The notes beneath the pieces are model-generated. The model did no database searches. It was not told the DNA's origin and saw nothing but the letters and a program-made list of their open reading frames with translations. Both the position numbers and the translations under genes were made by a program. 64,000 bases of DNA from Streptomyces albiflavescens (GTDB taxonomy: Bacteria > Actinomycetota > Actinomycetes > Streptomycetales > Streptomycetaceae), in contig NZ_BMMM01000016.1 in assembly GCF_014645835.1 (NCBI RefSeq), positions 62,001 to 126,000 on the forward strand. Direction: 5' to 3'. Of the stretch, positions 41,938 through 49,690 are shown piece after piece (position 1 is the stretch's first letter; the number at the start of each line of letters is the position of its first letter).

Positions 41938-43446
41938 CTACTTGTTGCGGCTGTAGTTCGGCGCCTCGACCGTCATCTGGATGTCGTGCGGGTGGCTCTC
42001 CTTGAGACCCGCCGAGGTGATGCGTACGAACCGGCCGCGCTCCTGCAGCTCCGGAACGGTGCGGCCGCCGACGTAGAACATCGACTGACGCAGACCGCCG
42101 ACCAGCTGGTGGACGACCGCGGACAGCGGGCCGCGGTAGGGCACCTGGCCCTCGATGCCCTCGGGCACGAGCTTCTCGTCGGAGGCGACGCCCTCCTGGA
42201 AGTAGCGGTCCTTGGAGAAGGAGCGCTGCTCGCCACGGGACTGCATGGCGCCCAGGGAGCCCATGCCGCGGTACGACTTGAACTGCTTGCCATTGATGAA
42301 CAGCAGCTCGCCCGGGGACTCCTCGCAGCCCGCGAGGAGCGAGCCCAGCATCACCGTGTCGGCCCCCGCGACCAGGGCCTTCGCGATGTCACCGGAGTAC
42401 TGCAGGCCACCGTCGCCGATGACCGGGACACCGGCCTCCTTGGCGGCGAGCGACGCTTCGTAGATGGCCGTCACCTGCGGTACGCCGATGCCGGCGACCA
42501 CGCGGGTCGTACAGATGGAGCCGGGGCCCACGCCGACCTTGATGCCGTCGACGCCCGCGTCGATGAGCGCCTGGGCGCCGTCGCGGGTGGCGATGTTGCC
42601 ACCGATGACGTCGACGCCGGAGGAGTTCGACTTGATCTTGGCGACCATGTCGCCGACCAGGCGGGAGTGGCCGTGCGCGGTGTCGACGACGATGAAGTCG
42701 ACGCCCGCCTCGATGAGGGCCTGGGCGCGCTCGAAGGCGTCACCGGCCACACCGACGGCCGCGCCGACGAGAAGACGGCCTTCGCCGTCCTTGGCGGCGT
42801 TCGGGTACTTCTCGGCCTTCACGAAGTCCTTGACCGTGATGAGGCCCTTGAGGACGCCCGCGTCGTCGACCAGCGGAAGCTTCTCGATCTTGTGGCGGCG
42901 CAGCAGCTCCATCGCGTCATTGCCGGAGATGCCGACCTTGCCGGTGACCAGGGGCATCGGCGTCATGACCTCGCGCACCTGGCGCGAGCGGTCGGTCTCG
43001 AAGGCCATGTCACGGTTGGTGACGATGCCGAGCAGCTTGCCGCCGCCGTCGGTCACCGGCACGCCGGAGATGCGGAACTTGGCGCAGATCGCGTCGGCCT
43101 CGGCGAGCGTCGCGTCCGGGTGCACCGTGATCGGGTCGGTGACCATGCCGGACTCGGAACGCTTCACCAGGTCGACCTGGTTGGCCTGGTCCTCGATGGA
43201 CAGGTTGCGGTGCAGGACGCCGACGCCGCCCTGGCGCGCCATCGCGATCGCCATGCGCGACTCGGTGACCTTGTCCATGGCGGCGGACAGCAGCGGGATG
43301 TTGACCCGTACGTTCTTCGAGATGTACGAGGCGGTGTCGATCTGGTCGGGCGCCATGTCCGACGCGCCCGGCAGCAGCAGCACGTCGTCGTAGGTCAGCC
43401 CGAGTGTCGCGAATTTGGCGGGCACTCCGTCGACGTTGGCAGTCAT
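41938..43446 (-). CDS. guaB: IMP dehydrogenase
   Basis: The 502-residue enzyme oxidises IMP to XMP, the rate-limiting step to GMP. The barrel begins LTYDDVLLLPGASDMAPDQI, and an inserted pair of CBS domains lies at about 105-215 (DAICAKFRISGVPVTDGGGK, MELLRRHKIEKLPLVDDAGV). The catalytic loop has Cys in GVGPGSICTTRVVAG. The IMP site is GDGGLQYSGDIAKALVAGAD, and the flap carries YRGMGSLGAM. The start is ATG 43446. Upstream, a 75-78-bp tandem repeat region separates it from the shbA gene. Confidence 0.97.
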   Translation of the reverse strand: MTANVDGVPAKFATLGLTYDDVLLLPGASDMAPDQIDTASYISKNVRVNIPLLSAAMDKVTESRMAIAMARQGGVGVLHRNLSIEDQANQVDLVKRSESGMVTDPITVHPDATLAEADAICAKFRISGVPVTDGGGKLLGIVTNRDMAFETDRSRQVREVMTPMPLVTGKVGISGNDAMELLRRHKIEKLPLVDDAGVLKGLITVKDFVKAEKYPNAAKDGEGRLLVGAAVGVAGDAFERAQALIEAGVDFIVVDTAHGHSRLVGDMVAKIKSNSSGVDVIGGNIATRDGAQALIDAGVDGIKVGVGPGSICTTRVVAGIGVPQVTAIYEASLAAKEAGVPVIGDGGLQYSGDIAKALVAGADTVMLGSLLAGCEESPGELLFINGKQFKSYRGMGSLGAMQSRGEQRSFSKDRYFQEGVASDEKLVPEGIEGQVPYRGPLSAVVHQLVGGLRQSMFYVGGRTVPELQERGRFVRITSAGLKESHPHDIQMTVEAPNYSRNK

Positions 43447-43670
43447 GACACCTTCCCCAAATGGCCTTGATCGGTGCGGATGTCCATGCTAACGGGAAGC
43501 ATGGCTCTCTCATTCCACGGTTGAGGGTGGGCTTCGGCTTCGTATGTTCGTACGGGGTCGGTGTCATCCCCGTTCAGACCGTGTACGCCGGGTGCCGGCC
43601 CCCTGCCGGGGCCGCTTCGCGTGGGAGGTCTTCGTCGACCGGCTCCCCGCCGTCGCGGCGGAGGAACCCA

Positions 43671-43846
43671 GCCGTTCCGGCTGAGCCGGGCTCGGTACCG
43701 CTGGGCTCCGCTGTCTCCGTCCCCGCCCGTTGCGGCGGGAACGGACGTGCCGTTCCGGCTGAGGCGGACTCGGCACCGCCGGGCTGCGTCGTCTCGTTGC
43801 TCGCCGTCGCAGCGGGAAGGTCTGCCGTTCCGCCGGAAAGCGGGGC
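43671..43846. repeat. 75-78-bp imperfect tandem repeat between guaB and shbA
   Basis: The 421-bp region 43447-43867 has no credible gene. Units begin at 43671 and 43749 (GCCGTTCCGGCTGAGSCGGR and on) and a partial third at 43824; the first two agree over most of 75-78 bp. A related but weaker copy may precede 43671. Each unit starts with the inverted repeat CAGCCG/CGGCTG-like core. The array lies downstream of shbA and upstream of guaB on the minus strand, so it could affect readthrough or guaB expression. Confidence 0.65.
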
Positions 43847-43867
43847 GCCGTCCGGGGGCGCGCTCCG

Positions 43868-44443
43868 CTACTGCTCCGCCAGCGCCCGCAACCGGCTCAG
43901 CGCCCGGTGCTGAGCCACCCGGACCGCCCCGGGTGACATTCCCAACATCTGGCCGGTCTCCTCGGCCGTGAGGCCCACCGCGATGCGCAGCAGAAGCAGC
44001 TCGCGCTGGTTCTCGGGGAGGTTGGCCAGGAGTTTCTTGGCCCACTCGGCGTCGCTGCTGAGCAGGGCGCGCTCCTCGGGGCCCAACGAGTCGTCCGGGC
44101 GCTCGGGCATCTCGTCCGAGGGGACGGCCGTCGAGCCGGGGTGACGCATCGCTGCGCGCTGCAGGTCGGCGACCTTGTGCGCGGCGATGGCGAAGACGAA
44201 CGCTTCGAAGGGGCGCCCGGTGTCCTTGTAGCGCGGCAGCGCGAGGAGCACCGCGACGCAGACCTCCTGCGCCAGGTCCTCCACGAAGTGCCGCGCGTCA
44301 CCCGGAAGTCGGGAAAGACGGGTGCGGCAGTAGCGCAGCGCGAGGGGGTGTACATGGGCGAGCAGGTCATGTGTGGCCTGCTCGTCGCCTTCGACCGCGC
44401 GATGGACGAGCGCACCGATCACCGTCGTCTCGTCGTCACGCAT
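43868..44443 (-). CDS. shbA: ShbA/SigD-type ECF sigma factor
   Basis: I start at ATG 44443 (MRDDETTVIGALVHRAVEG), 191 residues. Sigma region 2 (LALRYCRTRLSRLPGDARHF, DLAQEVCVAVLLALPRYKD, FEAFVFAIAAHKVADLQR) and region 4 (LPENQRELLLLRIAVGLTAE, ETGQMLGMSPGAVRVAQHRA) are complete. There is no adjacent anti-sigma gene. The position next to guaB, bldM and whiD, and the sequence, match M. tuberculosis SigD and, from memory, Streptomyces ShbA, which transcribes the principal sigma gene hrdB. That makes it a likely housekeeping-level regulator. Confidence 0.8.
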   Translation of the reverse strand: MRDDETTVIGALVHRAVEGDEQATHDLLAHVHPLALRYCRTRLSRLPGDARHFVEDLAQEVCVAVLLALPRYKDTGRPFEAFVFAIAAHKVADLQRAAMRHPGSTAVPSDEMPERPDDSLGPEERALLSSDAEWAKKLLANLPENQRELLLLRIAVGLTAEETGQMLGMSPGAVRVAQHRALSRLRALAEQ

Positions 44444-44711
44444 CGGTCCATGGTGCCTTGGCGTCGTCCGATCCGTGGCACCGCGTCCATAGTTGTGCAC
44501 CGAAGCGTTATGAGCAGGTGCGCCGGAACTCATCTCCTGCGCCCTCCCCTTCCGCTCGCCCGACTCGTCCCCGAGGAACTCCACACCTCAAGGATGCGTC
44601 ATCCGCCGGGAAACGGGGATCGGGCACCGAAGAGGCTCTCTCCGAGAGCCCGGCCCCACCCGCCGGACGGCGGGCAGGGGCTACTACCGTCATACCCTCA
44701 ACGCGGCTCAC

Positions 44712-45323
44712 CTAGCGGACCAGGCCCCACCGGAATCCGAGCGCGACAGCATGCGCTCGGTCCGAGGCGCCGAGCTTCTTGAACAGCCGCCGGGCGTGCG
44801 TCTTGACGGTGTCCTCGGAGAGGAACAGCTCACGGCCGATCTCCGCGTTCGAGCGGCCGTGGCTCATGCCCTCCAGGACCTGGATCTCACGCGCGGTGAG
44901 CGTGGGCGCGGCGCCCATCTCGGCCGAGCGCAGTCTGCGCGGGGCGAGCCGCCAGGTGGGGTCGGCGAGCGCCTGCGTCACGGTCGCCCGCAGCTCCGCG
45001 CGGGAGGCGTCCTTGTGCAGATAGCCGCGGGCGCCGGCGGCGACGGCGAGCGCCACGCCGTCCAGGTCCTCGGCGACGGTGAGCATGATGATGCGCGCAC
45101 CGGGGTCGGCGGACAGCAGCCGCCTGACCGTCTCCACGCCGCCCAATCCGGGCATACGTACGTCCATCAGAATCAGGTCCGAACGGTCGGCACCCCAGCG
45201 GCGGAGGACTTCCTCGCCGTTGGCCGCCGTCGTCACACGCTCGACGCCGGGCACGGTCGCGACCGCGCGGCGGAGCGCCTCTCGGGCAAGCGGGGAGTCG
45301 TCGCAGACGAGGACGGATGTCAT
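44712..45323 (-). CDS. bldM: BldM, atypical response regulator of aerial development
   Basis: The start is ATG 45323 (MTSVLVCDDSPLAREALRRA), 203 residues, the usual BldM length. It has an N-terminal receiver (acidic pair at DDS, Asp54 in LILMDVRMPG) and a C-terminal LuxR HTH (LTAREIQVLEGMSHGRSNAE, VKTHARRLFKKLGASDRAHA). In Streptomyces BldM is needed for aerial hyphae and works as a homodimer or with WhiI; it is regarded as independent of phosphorylation. A match to the sigma-BldN promoter consensus lies 134 bp upstream. Confidence 0.96.
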   Translation of the reverse strand: MTSVLVCDDSPLAREALRRAVATVPGVERVTTAANGEEVLRRWGADRSDLILMDVRMPGLGGVETVRRLLSADPGARIIMLTVAEDLDGVALAVAAGARGYLHKDASRAELRATVTQALADPTWRLAPRRLRSAEMGAAPTLTAREIQVLEGMSHGRSNAEIGRELFLSEDTVKTHARRLFKKLGASDRAHAVALGFRWGLVR

Positions 45324-45456
45324 GGCCGCCCTCCGCAGCTGATGCGCGTCACCTTGAGCCTCCAGGCTGGTACGAATCGTCACCTGTGCGGTTGACACTC
45401 GCCGACGGATACTGCCGCCTGCCCGAGCGCTTGTTCCTTCAACCGCCTTCGCCCTC

Positions 45457-45484
45457 TCAACGATGGTCACTCGAAAGAGTTACG
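45457..45484 (-). promoter_or_regulatory. sigma-BldN-type promoter of bldM
   Basis: On the minus strand CGTAAC (plus 45479-45484) is followed by exactly 16 nt and then CGTTGA (plus 45457-45462). This is the -35/-10 consensus I know for the developmental ECF sigma factor BldN (CGTAAC-N16-CGTTGA). Transcription would start near 45449 and give a leader of about 125 nt before the bldM ATG. Direct control of bldM by sigma-BldN is established in S. coelicolor. Confidence 0.85.
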
Positions 45485-45713
45485 GGGCAGTCAGTCGTCA
45501 TCGGCACTGTACGTGAGGGCGCGGACACGGTGGAGACATGCACGACGGACCCTCAATGTTTCATCACAAGCTATGCCCCATTTAGCCTGTTTTCTTCCCA
45601 TTTGTTGGTGTCTGCGGCTAGATTCGCAATGAGTCATATTTTCATCTCCTTAGATCGTAGATGTACGGTCGGTGGGCATAGAGCAGCCCAGAACGGCAAC
45701 AAGGGGACACGCA

Positions 45714-46043
45714 ATGGCAGATTTCTCTCGCCTTCCCGGTCCGAACGCGGATCTCTGGGACTGGCAGCTCCTCGCGGCCTGCCGCGGGGTCGACAGCTCG
45801 CTCTTCTTCCACCCGGAGGGCGAGCGCGGTGCGGCACGGAGCGCTCGTGAGAACTCGGCCAAGGAGGTCTGCATGAGGTGCCCGGTACGCGCCGAGTGCG
45901 CGGCGCACGCGCTGGCGGTGAGAGAGCCGTACGGCGTGTGGGGCGGGCTGACCGAGGACGAGCGCGAAGAGCTCATGGGGCGCGCGCGCAACCGGCTGGT
46001 CTCGGCGTCGACCACCGGAAGCGGTCACGCTTCGAACAACTGA
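45714..46043 (+). CDS. whiD: WhiD, WhiB-like [4Fe-4S] regulator of sporulation
   Basis: I start at ATG 45714 (MADFSRLPGPNADLWDWQLL), 109 residues; the longer frame is not supported. The four cluster ligands are Cys23, Cys53, Cys56 and Cys62 (CRG, CMRCPVRAEC), followed by the GVWGG turn (about 74-78) and a basic tail (GRARNRLV). The sequence and its place divergent from bldM match WhiD, which is required for late sporulation and which in M. tuberculosis corresponds to WhiB3. Such proteins act with a principal sigma factor. The 390-bp bldM-whiD gap is A/T-richer than its surroundings. Confidence 0.93.
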   Translation: MADFSRLPGPNADLWDWQLLAACRGVDSSLFFHPEGERGAARSARENSAKEVCMRCPVRAECAAHALAVREPYGVWGGLTEDEREELMGRARNRLVSASTTGSGHASNN

Positions 46044-46072
46044 AGGAACGTTTCTGCGCTTCGGGCGCACAC

Positions 46073-46092
46073 GGGCACGCACGCGCGTGCCC
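46073..46092 (+). terminator. intrinsic terminator after whiD
   Basis: GGGCACGC (46073-46080) and GCGTGCCC (46085-46092) form a perfect 8-bp stem with a 4-nt loop, followed by CTACTTTT. It is 30 bases after the whiD stop. Confidence 0.75.
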
Positions 46093-46187
46093 CTACTTTT
46101 CGCCGCCAACGGGGGCGCTTCCCGAGCCACAGCCGCTCCTGGGACACTTCGCGGGCCACAGGGAACACCGAGTCCTCGCCGTCGCGA

Positions 46188-47087
46188 CTATCGCGCCGCG
46201 GCCCGCGCCAGCCGGTCCAGCGTCGCCGCGACCGCCGGCACCTGGGCCAGATCCGGCAACGTGAGCGCGACGATCTCCCGTCGCACCGAGGGCTCCACCG
46301 TCACCGTGCGCGCCCCCTTGGGTCGTACGGACTCGATGGCGAGCTCCGGAAGGACGGCCACCCCCAGACCCGCCCCGACGAGGCCGACCACGGCCGGGTA
46401 GTCATCGGTGGCGAAGTCGATGCGGGGCTCGAAGCCGGCACCGCGGCAGACCTCGACCAGTTGTCCGCGGCAGCGCGGGCAGCCCGCGATCCACGACTCC
46501 CCGGCGAACTCACCGATCGCGACCGATTCCGCGCGGGCGAGGCGATGTCGCTCGGGCACCAGCCCGACGAGCCGGTCCGTCAGCAGCGGCCGTACGACCA
46601 GGTCGTCCCACTCCTCGACGCCCGCCGCGCCCTCGTACCGGAACGCCAGCGCGATGTCGCAGTCGCCGCCGCGGAGTTTTTCGACGGATTCCGGCGGCTC
46701 GGCCTCCTCCAGGGAGACGCGGGTGCCGGGGTGGGCGGCCCGCAGCGCGGCGAGGGCCGTCGGGACGAGCGTGGAGCTGCCGCTGGGAAAGGAGACGAGC
46801 CGGACCCGGCCGGCGCGCAGGCCCGCGATCGCGGCGACCTCCTCCTCGGCGGCCGTGAGTCCGGAGAGGATGCCCGCCGCGTGCCGGACCAGGGCCTCGC
46901 CCGCCTGGGTCAGGCGCATCTCGCGCCCTGTGCGGATCAGCAGGGGCGTGCCGACGGACGACTCCAACGCCTTCATCTGCTGGCTGACGGCGGGCTGGGT
47001 GCAGCCCAGCTCGCGCCCCGCCGCCGAGAAGGAGCCGGTGGCGGCGACCGCGCGCAGCACACGGAGATGACGGGCCTCGATCATCAT
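46188..47087 (-). CDS. LysR-family transcriptional regulator
   Basis: The 299-residue protein has an N-terminal winged HTH (HLRVLRAVAATGSFSAAGRE, LGCTQPAVSQQMKALE). A LysR effector domain follows (VRLVSFPSGSSTLVPTALAA, LVGLVPERHRLARAESVAIG, VVGLVGAGLGVAVLPELAI). The start is ATG 47087; a second ATG follows directly. It is divergent from the MOSC gene with a 76-bp gap containing ATATTGCGTCGCCGCTTTGG, a T-N11-A-type region that could be its operator. A nearby target such as the MOSC gene is plausible. The effector is unknown. Confidence 0.92.
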   Translation of the reverse strand: MMIEARHLRVLRAVAATGSFSAAGRELGCTQPAVSQQMKALESSVGTPLLIRTGREMRLTQAGEALVRHAAGILSGLTAAEEEVAAIAGLRAGRVRLVSFPSGSSTLVPTALAALRAAHPGTRVSLEEAEPPESVEKLRGGDCDIALAFRYEGAAGVEEWDDLVVRPLLTDRLVGLVPERHRLARAESVAIGEFAGESWIAGCPRCRGQLVEVCRGAGFEPRIDFATDDYPAVVGLVGAGLGVAVLPELAIESVRPKGARTVTVEPSVRREIVALTLPDLAQVPAVAATLDRLARAAAR

Positions 47088-47163
47088 CCGAGCATAAGCG
47101 AGTCTTGGGGGCGGCGGCGAATATTGCGTCGCCGCTTTGGATGTTGTCGCCTAGCGTGGTGGT

Positions 47164-47832
47164 ATGAAGCTTCTTTCCCTGAACCTGGGTCGTGCGCGGG
47201 CCGTCGAGTACACGGACCAGCCGGAGGGCGTGACCGGCATCGACAAAAGGCCGGTCGAGGGGCCCGTTCGGGTGACCGCGCCGGGACCGAAGGGAGTCGG
47301 CGCGAGCGGTCTCGCCGGGGACGCGGTGTGCGACGTGCGTCATCACGGCGGGGAGGACCAGGCCGTGTACGCGGTCGCGCGCGAGGATCTCGACGACTGG
47401 GAGCGCGACCTGGGCCGGCCGCTGCCGAACGGCGTGTTCGGCGAGAACCTCACGACGGAGGGGCTCGATGTGTCCGGCGCGCGGATCGGCGAACGCTGGC
47501 GGATCGGCTCGGAGGTCGTCCTGGAGGTCACCTCTGGGCGCATCCCCTGCCGCACCTTCCAGGGACACCTCGGCGAGAAGGGCTGGGTCAGGCGCTTCAC
47601 CGAGAAGGGCGCGCCCGGCGCGTATCTGCGGGTGATCGAGTCCGGCGAGATCCGCTCCGGCGACCCGATCGAGATCGTGCACCGACCGGACCACGACATC
47701 ACGGTCGCTCTCCAGTTCCGCGCCGTCACGACCGAACAGGCGCTGCTGCCACGGCTGTTGGCGGCGGGCGAGGCACTGCATCCGGTCGCGTGGGAGAAGG
47801 CACGGAAGTACGTCGCGAAATACGGCGGGTAG
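47164..47832 (+). CDS. MOSC-domain protein (YiiM-like)
   Basis: The start is ATG 47164, 222 residues. The MOSC domain includes GDAVCDVRHHGGEDQAVYAV, GVFGENLTTEGLDVSGARIG, and Cys in GRIPCRTFQGHLGEKGWVRR, the residue expected to bind molybdenum cofactor or sulfur. The C-terminal 3-alpha extension (ALQFRAVTTEQALLPRLLAA) matches the YiiM type, which reduces N-hydroxylated compounds. It is probably cytoplasmic. The divergent LysR gene may regulate it. Confidence 0.92.
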   Translation: MKLLSLNLGRARAVEYTDQPEGVTGIDKRPVEGPVRVTAPGPKGVGASGLAGDAVCDVRHHGGEDQAVYAVAREDLDDWERDLGRPLPNGVFGENLTTEGLDVSGARIGERWRIGSEVVLEVTSGRIPCRTFQGHLGEKGWVRRFTEKGAPGAYLRVIESGEIRSGDPIEIVHRPDHDITVALQFRAVTTEQALLPRLLAAGEALHPVAWEKARKYVAKYGG

Positions 47833-47928
47833 GACCCGCCCGACCGCGGTGCGCAGAACTCGTGGAGCAAGGCCGGGCGTTGGGTGGCGGGGGCGCCGGG
47901 CGCCTGGTCAGGTCACTAATCTTGCGCC

Positions 47929-48702
47929 ATGACAACGGCTCTGATTACGGGATCGACCGCGGGCATCGGCGCCGCCTTCGCACGGCGCCTGGCGGCCGAC
48001 GGGCACAACCTCGTGCTGGTGGCACGCGATACGAAGCGGCTGGCCGAGCAGGCCACCGAACTGCACGACCGGCACGGCATCGAGGCGGAGGTGCTGTCGG
48101 CGGACCTGGCGACCGACGACGGCATCGAGGCGGTGGCCACTCGCCTCGGCGACCGCAAGAACCCGGTCGACCTGCTGATCAACAACGCGGGCTTCGGCAA
48201 CAAGGGCCGCTATCTCGACGTACCGATGGCCGACGAGCTGAAGATGCTCAAGGTGCACTGCGAGGCGGTGCTCCGGCTGACGTCGGCGGCCACCGAGGCG
48301 ATGCGGGAGCGCGGCCGGGGCGGGGTCGTCAATGTCGCGTCGGTGGCCGCGTTCGTGCCACGGGGTACGTACGGCGCGTCCAAGGCGTGGGTCGTGCAGT
48401 TCACGCAGGGCGCGGCGAAGGACCTGGCGGGCAGTGGCGTACGCCTGATGGCGCTGGCCCCCGGGTTCGTGCGCACCGAGTTCCACGAGCGCGCCGGCAT
48501 GGGCACGGACAACATCCCGAACTGGATGTGGCTCGACGCCGACAAGCTGGTCACGGCGGCCCTCGCGGACCTGGCCCGCGGCAAGTCGCTGTCCATCCCG
48601 GACCCGCGCTACAAGGCGCTGATGGGCCTGGTGAAGGTGACGCCGCGGGCGCTGCTCGGCGGGATCACGTCGAAGACGGGGCGGAAGTACGGACCGCAGT
48701 GA
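47929..48702 (+). CDS. short-chain dehydrogenase/reductase
   Basis: The 257-residue SDR begins ATG 47929 (MTTALITGSTAGIGAAFARR). The NAD(P) motif is TGSTAGIGAAFA, with Asp in LSADLATDDG and NNAG about residue 85. The catalytic Ser region is VASVAAF, and YGASK has Tyr and Lys. The LALAPGFVRTEFHERAG stretch is typical of the classical DltE/YqjQ-like group that acts on hydrophobic or steroid-like carbonyls. The substrate cannot be assigned. An Arg after the first beta strand (FARRLAADGHNLVLVARD) favours NADP. Confidence 0.92.
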   Translation: MTTALITGSTAGIGAAFARRLAADGHNLVLVARDTKRLAEQATELHDRHGIEAEVLSADLATDDGIEAVATRLGDRKNPVDLLINNAGFGNKGRYLDVPMADELKMLKVHCEAVLRLTSAATEAMRERGRGGVVNVASVAAFVPRGTYGASKAWVVQFTQGAAKDLAGSGVRLMALAPGFVRTEFHERAGMGTDNIPNWMWLDADKLVTAALADLARGKSLSIPDPRYKALMGLVKVTPRALLGGITSKTGRKYGPQ

Positions 48703-48833
48703 CAGCGGAAGTTGAAGGCAGAAGTACGACCCCGGCGAGAGCCGGTGTGAAGTACACATGAGGTAGGTGGTGTCGCCCCTCCGGTGGGAAGATGAGGGTG
48801 TTCAACCGGACCCAGGGGGCCGGAGGCGGCGCC

Positions 48834-49541
48834 ATGACATTCGTACAGCTCATCGACTGCAAGACCAGCCGGTTCGACGAGATGAACCGGCTGATGGACA
48901 CATGGGTCGAACAGACCAGGGGCAAGCGGACCGCGACGCACAACTTGATCGGCAAGGACCGGTCCGACGCCACCCACTTCATAGAAATCGTGGAGTTCCC
49001 GTCGTACGAAGAGGCGATGCGGAACTCGAACCTTCCGGAGACGGACAAAATCTTCCAGGAGATGGTGGCGCTCTGCGACGAGATGCCGACCTTCACGGAC
49101 CTGGACGTGGTCCGCGACGAGCAGCTCTACGCGGCCAACATCCGCAGGTTCTTCGAGACGCTGGCCGTCAAGGGTGAGTTGCCACCGCTCAACGGCCTGA
49201 TGGTGGAGGACTACCACGACCACGATCCCGCCAACGAGCAGGACACCATCGGACTCGACGCGATGCGGCGCGAGATCGGCATGTGGCGCGGCGCGTTCGA
49301 CTTCACCTTCACCATCGACGACCAGATCGCCCAGGGCGATCGCGTCAGCACGCGATGGACCTGGAACGGTGTCCACAACGGCGACTTCATGGGGATACCC
49401 GCGACCGGGCAGCAGGTCACCATGACCGGCACGACCGTCTTCCGCTGCGAGGAGGGCGGGAAGATCGTCGAGGGCTGGTGGCAGTACGACCGGCTCGGTC
49501 TGATGGCCCAACTCGGCGCGCTCGACGCGCTGGAGGGCTAG
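48834..49541 (+). CDS. ABM-like plus SnoaL-like (ester cyclase/NTF2-fold) fusion protein
   Basis: ATG 48834 (MTFVQLIDCKTSRFDEMNRL) is preferred, giving 235 residues. The N-terminal ~100 residues look like a ferredoxin-like (ABM/monooxygenase) fold, with THNLIGKDRSDATHFIEIVE and SYEEAMRNSNLPETD. The C-terminal ~125 residues are SnoaL-like (MWRGAFDFTFTIDDQIAQGD, RVSTRWTWNGVHNGDFMGIP, GGKIVEGWWQYDRLGLMAQL). This cyclase/hydrolase NTF2 fold is common in actinobacterial small-molecule metabolism. The fusion's substrate is unknown. The TAG stop is at a CTAGGGCCTGTC repeat. Confidence 0.8.
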   Translation: MTFVQLIDCKTSRFDEMNRLMDTWVEQTRGKRTATHNLIGKDRSDATHFIEIVEFPSYEEAMRNSNLPETDKIFQEMVALCDEMPTFTDLDVVRDEQLYAANIRRFFETLAVKGELPPLNGLMVEDYHDHDPANEQDTIGLDAMRREIGMWRGAFDFTFTIDDQIAQGDRVSTRWTWNGVHNGDFMGIPATGQQVTMTGTTVFRCEEGGKIVEGWWQYDRLGLMAQLGALDALEG

Positions 49542-49560
49542 GGCCTGTCCGGCGGATCAG
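49538..49560. repeat. CTAGGGCCTGTC repeat end at a gene stop codon
   Basis: CTAGGGCCTGTCCGGCGGATC follows the coding frame of the SnoaL-like gene and contains its TAG stop (49539-49541). It shares CTAGGGCCTGTC with the 179-bp element at 6756 but then diverges. I recognise this as a widespread Streptomyces intergenic end motif, from memory. Confidence 0.6.
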
Positions 49561-49640
49561 GTCGGAGGAGAGCTGCGGCGCCTCATCAGCACAGGTGAGC
49601 GGGGCCTGGTACTCGACCGGAGGCCCGGTACTCAAGGGAG

Positions 49641-49673
49641 AAGCCCCCGTTCCCTGACCGGGAACGGGGGCTT
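49641..49673. terminator. intrinsic terminator of groEL1
   Basis: AAGCCCCCGTTCCC (49641-49654) pairs exactly with GGGAACGGGGGCTT (49660-49673) over a 5-nt loop. It lies 18 bases beyond the groEL stop on the minus strand and could also terminate the convergent gene. Confidence 0.9.
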
Positions 49674-49690
49674 CTTCAGGCTGTCGGGCC

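Noticed and set aside
40651..43470. 939-codon open frame on the plus strand across guaB3 and guaB
   Set aside because: Antisense to two well-supported IMPDH-family genes; no recognisable domain.
43461..43913. 150-codon plus-strand ORF across the guaB-shbA gap
   Set aside because: It is built from the tandem repeat, overlaps the end of shbA, and has no ribosome site or fold.
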